Positions 14,148 to 22,205 of a stretch of 28,957 nt of DNA are shown one piece after another (within the stretch, counting starts at the first letter, position 1; each line of letters opens with the position of its first letter). Under the pieces are notes generated by a model that did no database searches, was not told where the DNA came from, and saw nothing but the letters and a program-made list of their open reading frames with translations. The stretch covers positions 1 to 28,957 of the forward strand of contig JAKQXK010000405.1 of the NCBI GenBank assembly GCA_029561505.1, in the 5' to 3' direction. Both the position numbers and the translations under genes were made by a program. Source of the stretch: Spirochaetota bacterium (GTDB taxonomy: Bacteria > Spirochaetota > Leptospiria > Turneriellales > Turneriellaceae).

Positions 14148-14780
14148 ATGCGTTCTGTTCTTTTTTTACTCACATTTACCGTTTCTCTCTTTGCCGACGG
14201 CTGGAAATTTGCAAAATCGACTGATGGTGTGACGGCATATACTCGTGTCGTTTCGACGTCGAACTTCAAAGAGTACAAAGTTGAAACCGAGGTGAATGCC
14301 ACCTTAACGCAGGTCGTCGCCGTTCTGATGTCGGTCGCCGATATGCCGCAGTGGGTCGACCGCTGCGCTGAAGCAAAAATGCTGAAAGAAATGAGCGCCA
14401 CCGAGTCGATTACCCGCACCATCACTTCGTCGCCTTTTCCGCTTAAAAACCGCGAGGCGATCTCTCATGGTAGACTCTACCAAGACCAGAAAACCAAAGT
14501 TGTTACTCTCGTGGCTACCGGCCGGCCCGATTATCTGCCAGCCAATTCTCAGTTTGAGCGTGTTAAAGAAACGCGGGGCCGGTGGGTGTTAACCCCGAAA
14601 CCCGGCGGCAAAGTTCATATTCAAATGATCGGCCATACCGACCCCGGCGGCATAATTCCTGCACCGATTGCCAACCAGTTCGTGGTCATGATTCCGCTGA
14701 ATTCGGTTAAAAACTTGCGGACGCAGATGCGTAAAGAAAAGTATGTCAAGGCAAAGCTGAACTATATCAAAGAACTGTGA
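14148..14780 (+). CDS. Exported START-domain protein
   Basis: The 210-residue protein has a signal peptide (MRSVLFLLTFTVSLFA, cut before DGWKFA) followed by a START/SRPBCC lipid-binding fold across the rest. It opens with the typical WKFAKSTDGVTAYTR, includes DMPQWVDRCAEAKML and FPLKNREAIS (the START 'P-ordR' motif), and ends with a long amphipathic helix (VKNLRTQMRKEKYVKAKL) that closes the pocket in this fold. It probably binds a hydrophobic ligand in the periplasm. The ATG at 14148 has a TGAGG ribosome-binding site 9 bases upstream that overlaps the DUF3108 stop. The response-regulator start is 7 bases after the stop. The pairing of a DUF3108 barrel with a START protein suggests a shared envelope or lipid role, which is inference. 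Confidence 0.85.
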   Translation: MRSVLFLLTFTVSLFADGWKFAKSTDGVTAYTRVVSTSNFKEYKVETEVNATLTQVVAVLMSVADMPQWVDRCAEAKMLKEMSATESITRTITSSPFPLKNREAISHGRLYQDQKTKVVTLVATGRPDYLPANSQFERVKETRGRWVLTPKPGGKVHIQMIGHTDPGGIIPAPIANQFVVMIPLNSVKNLRTQMRKEKYVKAKLNYIKEL

Positions 14781-14787
14781 GGACTAA

Positions 14788-15264
14788 ATGTCAGTAACGA
14801 ACCGAAAAGGAATCATACTCTGCGTCGATGACGAACCCGGTGTGCTTTCTACGTTGAAAGAACAATTGCTCGCCGACTTCATCGCCACGCATGAAGTTGT
14901 GACCGCAACATCTGGCGAAGAGGCGCTGGCCTTTGTCGAAGCAGCCCGTTCAGAAAATGAAATCATTGAACTCATTATTACTGACCAAATGATGCCGAAT
15001 ATGAAAGGCGATGAATTTCTGAAGCGCGTGCACGGGGTGCTGCCCGACACGATGAAAATTCTGCTCACTGGCCATGCAGGCCTTGACTCAGCCATCAAGG
15101 CGATCAACGAGGGTGGTCTCAACCGTTACATCGAAAAACCATGGAACGCAGAAGCAATGCGCGACGACATCAAGGGACTCATCGGTAAGTTCAGGCAGAA
15201 TCTTGAGAACCAGTATCTTCTCAATAATCTCGAAGCGCGCATACGCGAACTCGGGCAGGCATGA
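14788..15264 (+). CDS. Receiver-domain response regulator
   Basis: The 158-residue protein is a single CheY-like receiver with no DNA-binding or enzyme output domain. The acidic pair Asp14/Asp15, phosphoacceptor Asp66 (IITDQMMP), Thr94 (ILLTGHA) and Lys117 (YIEKPW) are all present, so it should be competent for phosphorylation. The YIEKPW end is typical of receivers of the RpfG/HD-GYP group. After the receiver comes a helix (LIGKFRQNLENQYLLNNLEARIREL) that could be a coiled coil for dimerisation or partner contact. A GAGGA ribosome-binding site overlaps the stop of the START gene. Its own stop overlaps the next start (ATGA). No histidine kinase gene is adjacent; the cognate kinase must be elsewhere. 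Confidence 0.93.
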   Translation: MSVTNRKGIILCVDDEPGVLSTLKEQLLADFIATHEVVTATSGEEALAFVEAARSENEIIELIITDQMMPNMKGDEFLKRVHGVLPDTMKILLTGHAGLDSAIKAINEGGLNRYIEKPWNAEAMRDDIKGLIGKFRQNLENQYLLNNLEARIRELGQA

Positions 15265-16634
15265 AGAAATTAACTGGCATTCTCGTCAACCGATGCAAGC
15301 AGTTTGCCGCAGTTTGCGTCACCGCGCTCACGATCTCTGCTGTTTTGTTTCTTACTCTAAGCTCGACGGCTGCAGAGAAGAAGAGGCTCTCGCAGATATT
15401 CGATACGAGCGAGCCCTATTCCGTTATTGGTGTTCTTCCCGATGCTTCAGGTTTTCTCGAAAAACTGCGTGAAGGCAAAGCGCAGCGGGCCTTTTTCGAT
15501 TCGCCGCTTGGACTGCATTTCGTGCGTTCGGCACCGCTGCGCGGTGCAGCTCACCTGCACAGGCTGATCTCGCTTGCGCCGCGCTCGTGGCAATGGAACC
15601 TGTATTCATTCATCACCGATGGCCCCGTATTTTACCGCTCACACGGAAAAGCCTTTGTACTCGTGGTGGCGCTCAACAAGAAGGGGCAGGTAATTACCTC
15701 GCTTCTAAAAGACGCGCATGCTGCGCGCACCGATGACCTGCTGATTATCGCCTCTGATGCGCAAACGCTCGCTGCGCAGCTCGCGTATCTCAAAAGCCCC
15801 AAACTTCAAGACTCAGAATTTGACGGGGCTTTCTCGCGGCCGCAGGCATTGACACTCGGTTGGCAATCGGCTTCAGACAACAAAAGCCGTCGCAGCCTCT
15901 TTCGCTCGCTTTTGCAAGAATCCATGGGGTTTTCACTCACTGGCAATTGCACTCTGGTGTTCACGCCCTCAGCTGATGCTATCGCGGCAGATGGCGCCTG
16001 CGCGCAAAACACCCGCAAGCCAGGTGCCGCTTCGCGCGCCGAATCGCTCAGCATACCTGATTATCCCGCCGTTGTGCACTTTAAGAAGAGCCAAACCGCC
16101 ACGGCGCACGTTCTCGCGCTGCATGGGCTGCAGTCAGAATTCGGGTATTTAATTCCACAGATCTTTTTTTCGGGCCCGAGCAGCGACCAAAAAACCCTGG
16201 AATTTCTCAGCCAGGCTTTTAAGACCCGCCGGCACGTTCTCGAAAACGCAGACGGGGCGATACGTGTGAAATATCCCTACCCTTACGCCTACGCCGACAA
16301 GAAATTTGAATTGTTTTCTCCCCACCTTGCGGCAAATCGCGAGCGATTTTACTGGCAGAGCTTTTTGCCTGCGAAAAAAACGCAACAGACGAATCTCGAA
16401 ATCGACGCATCGCACGATTTTGATGCCACCATAAAGATCTATCCGTTGCTCAAGAACTCTGAGGCGGCGCTCAAACAGTTTGACGCGATCTATTCACCGG
16501 GTCATTTTAATGAGTTTCGCGACGCACTCTTCAAGTCGGCCCCCGCGCTGCAACGCAGTGTGCTGCGCATATTCACTGAAAGCCAGGGTAATAAGCTGCG
16601 CATAGCGGGATCGCTCACGTTCGCCGATGCTTAA
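15261..16634 (+). CDS. Exported protein of unknown function
   Basis: A 457-residue protein I do not recognise. It has an N-terminal signal or anchor (basic MKKLTGILVNRCK, then FAAVCVTALTISAVLFLTLSSTAA). The mature part has alternating helices and strands: a segment EPYSVIGVLPDASGFLEKLREG, a repeat-like DDLLIIASDAQTLAAQLAYL, and a second half from about residue 270 with HFKKSQTATAHVLALHGLQSE. The layout recalls large periplasmic proteins of the DUF3352 type, which place two related lobes side by side, but I cannot confirm this. Its start overlaps the response-regulator stop by 4 bases and its end overlaps the next start by 8, so the three are translationally coupled. Confidence 0.75.
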   Translation: MKKLTGILVNRCKQFAAVCVTALTISAVLFLTLSSTAAEKKRLSQIFDTSEPYSVIGVLPDASGFLEKLREGKAQRAFFDSPLGLHFVRSAPLRGAAHLHRLISLAPRSWQWNLYSFITDGPVFYRSHGKAFVLVVALNKKGQVITSLLKDAHAARTDDLLIIASDAQTLAAQLAYLKSPKLQDSEFDGAFSRPQALTLGWQSASDNKSRRSLFRSLLQESMGFSLTGNCTLVFTPSADAIAADGACAQNTRKPGAASRAESLSIPDYPAVVHFKKSQTATAHVLALHGLQSEFGYLIPQIFFSGPSSDQKTLEFLSQAFKTRRHVLENADGAIRVKYPYPYAYADKKFELFSPHLAANRERFYWQSFLPAKKTQQTNLEIDASHDFDATIKIYPLLKNSEAALKQFDAIYSPGHFNEFRDALFKSAPALQRSVLRIFTESQGNKLRIAGSLTFADA

Positions 16635-17094
16635 CCGCATCGCGCTGGCACTGCTCTGCTTAAGCGTTCAGGTATCGGCTGTAGAAATCACGGGCCGTCT
16701 GCCTGGCAGCCAGTTTCGCGAAGATAATCCACCCCGCTTCGGCGCCGTGATGAGCCTCGTCTCGCGCGTCGATTCGGTCGTTGTCTTGCACGCAGTCGTG
16801 AACAAACCCCGATTAACGATCGCTGACCAGTTGAAACACATAGCAAAAGGGTTTAAATTACCCGTCAAGGCACTGACAAAACTCGACATGATCGAAGGCA
16901 CCCACCGCTGGCTGCAGTATTCATTTCGCAAAAAAAATGGCGGGGGCTTCGTTTATATAACACGCGTCGAAAATGATTTCATCTATTTGGTCATTTTCAA
17001 CTTGAGCTTTGATGCTCTGGCGAACGACCTGCCTTACATCGACAGGTATGTACAGCAGTTGGGTCTGAAGAACCAGGCTGAATCTCTAAATTGA
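16627..17094 (+). CDS. Small exported protein of unknown function
   Basis: The 155-residue protein has a signal peptide (MLNRIALALLCLSVQVSA, cut before VEITGR). The mature part is a compact alpha/beta domain (VMSLVSRVDSVVVLHAVV, TIADQLKHIAKGFKL, RWLQYSFRKKNGGGFVYITRVENDFIYLVIFNLS, LPYIDRYVQQLGL). The strand-helix-strand order and the length resemble small periplasmic domains that bind protein or lipid, but no named family is evident. It is the last gene of the operon that begins at 13312 and overlaps the previous gene by 8 bases. It is convergent with the gene ending at 17103, with 8 bases between the stops. Confidence 0.75.
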   Translation: MLNRIALALLCLSVQVSAVEITGRLPGSQFREDNPPRFGAVMSLVSRVDSVVVLHAVVNKPRLTIADQLKHIAKGFKLPVKALTKLDMIEGTHRWLQYSFRKKNGGGFVYITRVENDFIYLVIFNLSFDALANDLPYIDRYVQQLGLKNQAESLN

Positions 17095-17102
17095 ATTCTG
17101 CC

Positions 17103-18050
17103 TTAGCTCACCGCGTGGCCAATCTTTTTCTTATAAGCAAGATTTGCTGAAATTTTATCCCAGTGAGAATGTATCTCGGTGACAGGCATTGTCAGAGTGT
17201 AAAAGTTTACCTGATATGAGAGCAAGAGACTCTTTGCATGAAAATAGGCATTCGCAAAGCGCTTTCGCATCACCTCTTCATCGCAGTTCAACGACACGAT
17301 AAGAATTTCCCGCGTCGAAAGCACAATGCTGCGGTCAGGCTCTTTGAGAATACGGTGCACATCTTTTTGCAACTCGTCTAACATCTCTTGCGCAAAATAT
17401 TCGCCCGTGATGCCTACATATTTGGTAAGTGACTCAAAATACAGGTAGGTAAACGTCACGGGTTGATTCTGTGCGAGCGTCGGTGATATCCAGTCGACGA
17501 TGAGGTTGTCCGTATGCGTGAAGAGTGCTGCAATTCTATCATCGCGCGAAAACCCTGAAGGTAAATAAAAACGCTCAAAAACATATTTGAGGCGCCGAAG
17601 GTTCTCGACGATAGGTGCATCTTTGAGTGCGAGCGCGGCGATCGTATATTCCTGGTCGTGGTAGCCACTGCGCAGAAAATGCAGAGCGTAGTTGCGACCA
17701 TTGTGTTCAAAATCGATTACGCCTGCATCGGTCTGTTCGGCGTTACCCGAAATTGTGGCGTAGACCGCGGGGCTCAAAGCAGGAAAAATTCCGTAACTAT
17801 GACCGACGGTACCGGTTTTCATGTCATAGACAAACACTGTCAGAAACAGCGCCCTTAGCGCCTCAAAAAACAGGTAATATTCCATGTAGCGCGAATAGAT
17901 TGCATCGTTTGGGTCGTCGATACGCCGCTGCCAATAGGCAAGCAGCGTGTGCGCGACACCCGCGTCGATGCGATTGTCGCGCACCATTGCCTTCAAATGC
18001 GCCAGATCTATATTATGAAAATCGCGGTAGAGACCGTCGCGGTCAGCCAT
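17103..18050 (-). CDS. Conserved-looking cytoplasmic protein, possible degenerate GGDEF-like C-terminus
   Basis: A 315-residue protein with no signal peptide or membrane helix. The N-terminal half (residues about 15-150) is mostly helical and then beta (FFEALRALFLTVFVYDMKTGTVGHSYGIFP, YALHFLRSGYHDQEYTIAALALKD). The C-terminal third (FTYLYFESLTKYVGITGEYFAQEMLDELQKDVHRILKEPDRSIVLSTREILIVSLNCDEEVMRKRF) has the strand-helix-strand spacing of a GGDEF/adenylyl-cyclase-type fold but lacks the GGDEF signature, so it would not be an active cyclase. This fold reading is weak. The ATG at 18050 overlaps the end of lipA by 8 bases (ATGGCTGA), so it is probably translated from the lipA transcript. A role linked to lipoylation is only suggested by position. 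Confidence 0.65.
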   Translation of the reverse strand: MADRDGLYRDFHNIDLAHLKAMVRDNRIDAGVAHTLLAYWQRRIDDPNDAIYSRYMEYYLFFEALRALFLTVFVYDMKTGTVGHSYGIFPALSPAVYATISGNAEQTDAGVIDFEHNGRNYALHFLRSGYHDQEYTIAALALKDAPIVENLRRLKYVFERFYLPSGFSRDDRIAALFTHTDNLIVDWISPTLAQNQPVTFTYLYFESLTKYVGITGEYFAQEMLDELQKDVHRILKEPDRSIVLSTREILIVSLNCDEEVMRKRFANAYFHAKSLLLSYQVNFYTLTMPVTEIHSHWDKISANLAYKKKIGHAVS

Positions 18051-18930
18051 GCTTTCTCTTTGCAAGTTCGGCGTTCAATTTGGCCAGCGTATCTCGCGCC
18101 ATATAGCTGCTGCGTACAAACGGACCAACCTCGTGCGCCAGAAAGTCTCGCGCGATCACAGACTTTTCGAGCTGCTCAAATTCCGCAGTGCTGTAAATCC
18201 TCACGACTTCTGCCTGTTCTGGCGAGGGGCGCAGGTATTGGCCGATGGAAACGATGTCGATTGCGCCGGCTTTCATGTCATCGAGCAGCTGCTGCACTTC
18301 TTCATCGGTTTCACCGAGGCCGACCATCAGTGCACTTTTGCGAATAACTCTCGGCCAGTGTTTTTTCAAGTGCGAGAACAAATCGAGAGAACGCCGATAC
18401 GAGGCCTGGGGGCGAATCGCCGGCGAGAGGCGCTCGATTGTCTCCATATTGTGTGCTATCACGGCGGGGCCGGCCTCGGCGATTACCGCCAGGTGCTCGG
18501 CGCGGTTGTGAAAATCTGGAATCAAGAGCTCTACGGTAATGCCCTCGGCATTGAGGCTGCGCGTGATGCGCGCGAAATGCGCAGCCAGCCCGGCTTCGTC
18601 GTCGTCACGTGCCACTGAGGTGATCACGAGGTAATCATATTTGCCATCTACCGCCGCGCGCAGAATGTCGTCATGCTCTTTGTCAGCAATGGTTGCGAGC
18701 GGTACAGGCTTTGCCGTGGCGATGTGGCAGAATTTACAGGCCCGCGTGCATTCGCGCCCCCCAATTAGAAAGGTGGCGATGCCCAACGATGAACATTCAT
18801 GGCGATTCGGGCAGCGTGACTCTTCGCAAACCGTATGGACATTCTTATATTGCAGCAGCTGCGTTTCACCGTCAAAGTTCCAGGTGAGACGTTTGGCGAC
18901 GTTTTTGGGTACTTCGGTAGCTGCGCTCAT
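18043..18930 (-). CDS. lipA: Lipoyl synthase
   Basis: A radical-SAM enzyme that inserts two sulfurs into protein-bound octanoyl groups to form lipoyl cofactors on E2 and H proteins. The 295-residue protein has the auxiliary-cluster cysteines Cys35, Cys40 and Cys46 (CEESRCPNRHEC), the radical-SAM cluster Cys61, Cys65 and Cys68 (CTRACKFC), and the C-terminal RSSY (273-276), whose serine ligates the auxiliary cluster. All are in the standard spacing. Its first bases overlap the hemY stop (ATGA, 18927-18930), and its last bases overlap the start of the gene at 18050. The lipB octanoyltransferase partner is not adjacent. The product serves the pyruvate dehydrogenase whose E1-beta gene lies earlier in the window. 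Confidence 0.97.
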   Translation of the reverse strand: MSAATEVPKNVAKRLTWNFDGETQLLQYKNVHTVCEESRCPNRHECSSLGIATFLIGGRECTRACKFCHIATAKPVPLATIADKEHDDILRAAVDGKYDYLVITSVARDDDEAGLAAHFARITRSLNAEGITVELLIPDFHNRAEHLAVIAEAGPAVIAHNMETIERLSPAIRPQASYRRSLDLFSHLKKHWPRVIRKSALMVGLGETDEEVQQLLDDMKAGAIDIVSIGQYLRPSPEQAEVVRIYSTAEFEQLEKSVIARDFLAHEVGPFVRSSYMARDTLAKLNAELAKRKHG

Positions 18931-20285
18931 TTTGCGGCGAGTGATCTCGCGTGCAGGTAGCCAGATTCAAGCTGGTCTGCCAAACCAATTCCAGAAAACG
19001 CCCAGCCGGCGAAGTGCAGCTTCGGGTGCTTCTCCAGATGTGACATAACTTCTCGCTTCCATTCGCCGTATCCGGGGGCATAACGCGGAATACCTGGCGT
19101 ATGCCGAAAAACGCGGCTCCATTTCGGCTTCGCGCGAACCTTCATGACCCGCGACAACGATTCTGCGGCGAGCGATGCAAGTTCGTCGTCTTTAAAAAGA
19201 TCGCTTTCGCCCGAAACCATGGTTTTTGTCAGAAACGTGTCATCTGCTGCGCGACCGGGAAATACATTGCTCGCAAAAATTGAACCCAGAATCGAGGCAC
19301 GCTCTTTTCGCGGCACTAAAAATCCATACCCTGAATACGAAAACTCTTTGCGGTTATAACCTGAATATACGACGTTGATCGGCGAATATTTTAACTCGCT
19401 GACTTTCTTCGAGAGATCTTTGTCAAAATCACGCAGCACGTACGACAGGTCGGCCGTACCGATTGTCGACACGACGTGATCAAAGGCGTCGAACTGTTTC
19501 GCTTTTGAGCTCACCTGCAACTGGCCATTTGTGAGCGTTTGAATTCTCGCAATCTTGTCGTTTACGATCTCTACGTTCATCCTCTGCAATTTTTTGACAA
19601 ACGCATCGACCCATGTGATCATGCCACCTTTGAAACAATAGATACCTTTTTCGAAGCTCACCTCACCGAGTTCGGCTTTCCAGAAATTTTTGCGTTCAAG
19701 CATATACTCTTTCAGCGCCGTTTTCAGCCGCGGTGCCGCCACAATCTTGGCGAAAAGCTGGGGAAAAACCGAAGAGAATTCGAGATCTTCAGCTTCACTG
19801 CCATAAACACCGCGGGCAAAAGGTGAGGCCAGGTATTCAGCGGCGCTGAACCCAAGAACGTTGCGCGCCGCATCAAACAGCGTAATCGTAGGCCACAGTG
19901 AAAACTTGCGTCGCATCGCCAGAAAAATACGAATCTTCTCGGGAAAAAAGAGCAGCGACGTGGTGATAAAGCCACCCGGCGATTTCGGTGCATTCACCAG
20001 ATAACCATCTTTCAGTATATAGCGTTTCGCGCTCTTCTTGTCTTCAAACAGCAATTTGTCCTTTATATCCAGTTCAGCGACAAGTTGGTTAAAGAGACCA
20101 CTGCGGTCGAGATATGAATCAGGGCCGGGTTCGAGCGTTGCCCCTTCGTATTGCTCAGTGGCAATATTGCCGCCGGGTTTTTGCCCATTAAACAGCGCGA
20201 CATGCGCCCCGGGAAACCTCTTCTTAAGGTAATATGCGTGGCTCAGCCCTGAAATACCGGCACCCACCACTGCGATTCGTTGCAT
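18927..20285 (-). CDS. hemY: Protoporphyrinogen/coproporphyrinogen oxidase (HemY type)
   Basis: An FAD-dependent oxidase that carries out the six-electron aromatisation in late haem synthesis. The 452-residue protein begins with the dinucleotide-binding motif RIAVVGAGISGLSHAYYL. It continues with the family segments GGNIATEQYEGATLEPGPDSYL (residues about 40-62), FARGVYGSEAEDLEFSSVFP and the C-terminal FAD-contacting FAGWAFSGIGLADQLESGYLHA. HemY fits better than the flavodoxin-like HemG. Whether the substrate is protoporphyrinogen or coproporphyrinogen cannot be told from sequence. I chose the ATG at 20285 (MQRIAVVG) because FAD-binding Rossmann proteins start a few residues before the GxGxxG strand. 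It is the first gene of a tight hemY-lipA-unknown unit, divergent from the gene at 20382 across a 96-base AT-rich gap. Confidence 0.9.
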   Translation of the reverse strand: MQRIAVVGAGISGLSHAYYLKKRFPGAHVALFNGQKPGGNIATEQYEGATLEPGPDSYLDRSGLFNQLVAELDIKDKLLFEDKKSAKRYILKDGYLVNAPKSPGGFITTSLLFFPEKIRIFLAMRRKFSLWPTITLFDAARNVLGFSAAEYLASPFARGVYGSEAEDLEFSSVFPQLFAKIVAAPRLKTALKEYMLERKNFWKAELGEVSFEKGIYCFKGGMITWVDAFVKKLQRMNVEIVNDKIARIQTLTNGQLQVSSKAKQFDAFDHVVSTIGTADLSYVLRDFDKDLSKKVSELKYSPINVVYSGYNRKEFSYSGYGFLVPRKERASILGSIFASNVFPGRAADDTFLTKTMVSGESDLFKDDELASLAAESLSRVMKVRAKPKWSRVFRHTPGIPRYAPGYGEWKREVMSHLEKHPKLHFAGWAFSGIGLADQLESGYLHARSLAAK

Positions 20286-20381
20286 TAGTTTCCTTCGGTT
20301 TTTTGCATAGCGTGACAATTAAAAAGCCACGCAAAAGCAAAAATAGCTTTACAGAAACATATTTATTTCAAGGTTTCAAGT

Positions 20382-21071
20382 ATGATGCCCGCCGCCGTCC
20401 GCGAGATCGCAATCACCCCGATGGGGTACGCTGCCGTTGTGACGCCCGAATTCAAAGACAAAATTATACCCATATTCATTGGTCCGTCAGAGGCTTATGC
20501 AATTTCGACCGTGCTACAAAATGACAAGCTCGAACGCCCCGTAGGCGCCGATCTTCTGCGTTCAGTCATCGAAGCCGCAGGGGGAAAGCTCACGAAAGTG
20601 TTTATCAACGACTTTCATAATGGCACTTTTTTCGCCCGCGTCTATATCACCGGGCCCCATTTTGACAACCACCTGCTTGAGCTCGATGCGCGGCCGTCAG
20701 ATGCCATTGCACTGGCCGTACGCTTTCGGGCGCCGATCTACGTCGCTGAGCATGTTTACGATCGCACGGCCATAGACCCAACGACGCTCAGAGAAGCAGA
20801 TGCCGATGCCCTGCGTTCAGCCAGCGACAGCAACGTCGATGAGTTGCTCACTGCAGACGAGCGCGAAGATTTTTTTGAGGCTATTCTCGAAGAGTTTGGT
20901 GAAAAGAAAAAGAAAGCCCCCAAAGATACTAAAGAAACCACGCTTGAAAAAGTGAAGTTTCTCTCGCGTACCGAAGTGCTGCAGCAGATGCTTAAGGCCG
21001 CGCTGGGCCGCGAAAACTACGAAGAAGCGGCTCGCCTGCGCGACGAACTCAGAACCGAATCGGTCAACTGA
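20382..21071 (+). CDS. Bifunctional-nuclease-family (DUF151) protein with UVR motif
   Basis: The 229-residue protein has a BFN/DUF151 domain at about residues 5-130: VREIAITPMGYAAVVTPEF, IPIFIGPSEAYAIS, then TKVFINDFHNGTFFARVYI, and DARPSDAIALAVRFRAPIYVAE. A charged linker follows (EKKKKAPKDTKETT), then a C-terminal UvrB/UvrC-type motif (LQQMLKAALGRENYEEAARLRDEL). The same two-part layout is common in bacteria and has been linked to nuclease activity on RNA and DNA in a plant member. The bacterial role is unclear; the UVR motif suggests binding to a DNA-repair or Clp-type partner. The start ATG is followed by a second ATG. It is convergent with the ferredoxin-reductase gene, with 23 bases between the stops. 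Confidence 0.9.
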   Translation: MMPAAVREIAITPMGYAAVVTPEFKDKIIPIFIGPSEAYAISTVLQNDKLERPVGADLLRSVIEAAGGKLTKVFINDFHNGTFFARVYITGPHFDNHLLELDARPSDAIALAVRFRAPIYVAEHVYDRTAIDPTTLREADADALRSASDSNVDELLTADEREDFFEAILEEFGEKKKKAPKDTKETTLEKVKFLSRTEVLQQMLKAALGRENYEEAARLRDELRTESVN

Positions 21072-21094
21072 CAGCCGAGCGCTTCAGGTTCAAT

Positions 21095-22135
21095 TCACTT
21101 GTTCACGTGGCTCTTGTCGGTGAACTTGTCAAAATAGATATCATTCTTACCGATACCGCTTTCGCCAAGCGCAACGATCGCAGCGTCGATCATGCCTGGA
21201 GGGCCGCAGAGAAAAGCCGCCGTATCTGAAAAATCAAGACTCTGCCGGGCAATATATTCGGTCACGAGGCCACGAGCGCCTTTCCAAGCTGAACCGGATT
21301 CTTCATGAGACAGAATCGGCACGAACTCAAAGTTCGCACCGAGTTGCCTCTTTATCTTTTCCATATCTTCAAGCGCGTAGAGGTCTTTTTGGGTACGTGC
21401 GCCGAATAGGTAGACGATGCGTTTAGCCACTTTTTTCTGCGCGGCGTCTTCAAGCATCGCGCGAATCGGGGCCATACCGCTACCCCCCGCGATGCACAAC
21501 AAATTGCCTTTGTTTTCACGCCAGCCAAAGCTGCCGCGCGGCCCGCGCAGCTTGACTTTCTCGCCTGTGCGGTCTGCTGCATGAAACCAAGTCGTCATCT
21601 CGCCATTGGGCACAAGCCTGAGATGGAACGAGACCTCTACATTGCCGCCACCGGCGCCTGGGGCCGATGCAAACGAATAAGATCTCGAGCCTTTAACACC
21701 GGCCACGGCGAGGTCGGCGTATTGACCGGCTGTATACCGCAGCTTTTCGCCGAGTTTGATTTTGACTTCAACGATATCGTGCGTCAGTTTGCGATAGCCG
21801 CTCACCTCGCCCGAATATTCTTTCGACTCGTCGGGCTCGAGTGTGACAATCATGTCTGTTTTTGGTATCGCCTGACACGCGAGAATATAGCCTTTTTTCA
21901 AATCATCTTCTGTCAGCACGAGCGACATATCTGAGAGGTCTTTGTATTCGCCCTGAATGAGCTTCGTCTTGCAGGTAGTGCAACTGCCCGCGCCGCAGCT
22001 AAACGGATAGTCGAGGCCTGCTTCAAGGGCGGCTTCGAGCAGGGTCTGACGGTGCTTAACCGTAACCGTTTTGCCCATGCTCTGAATGACTGCAGTGAAT
22101 GTCGGTTTTTCTTTTTTCTTAAATAGAGAAAGCAT
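21095..22135 (-). CDS. Two-domain ferredoxin-NAD(P)H reductase (2Fe-2S, FAD)
   Basis: The 346-residue protein combines an N-terminal plant-type [2Fe-2S] ferredoxin domain (Cys47, Cys52, Cys55 and Cys87) with a C-terminal FNR module. The latter has FAD-binding RSYSFAS, the NAD(P)-binding GGSGMAPI and the terminal CGPPGMIDAA. This order is that of oxygenase reductases such as phenol hydroxylase P5 or BenC, and of the soluble part of NqrF. No membrane helix is present, so NqrF is unlikely. It transfers electrons from NADH or NADPH to an oxygenase or other partner not encoded nearby. I chose the ATG at 22135 because the longer reading adds an untypical stretch. The upstream patatin gene is 70 bases away on the same strand. 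Confidence 0.9.
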   Translation of the reverse strand: MLSLFKKKEKPTFTAVIQSMGKTVTVKHRQTLLEAALEAGLDYPFSCGAGSCTTCKTKLIQGEYKDLSDMSLVLTEDDLKKGYILACQAIPKTDMIVTLEPDESKEYSGEVSGYRKLTHDIVEVKIKLGEKLRYTAGQYADLAVAGVKGSRSYSFASAPGAGGGNVEVSFHLRLVPNGEMTTWFHAADRTGEKVKLRGPRGSFGWRENKGNLLCIAGGSGMAPIRAMLEDAAQKKVAKRIVYLFGARTQKDLYALEDMEKIKRQLGANFEFVPILSHEESGSAWKGARGLVTEYIARQSLDFSDTAAFLCGPPGMIDAAIVALGESGIGKNDIYFDKFTDKSHVNK

Positions 22136-22205
22136 TCGGCTCGTTAAAAGTTCGAAACGGCTAGGCAAACACAATTGAAAATGGTAGGGGCCAAACTGCC
22201 GGCGC

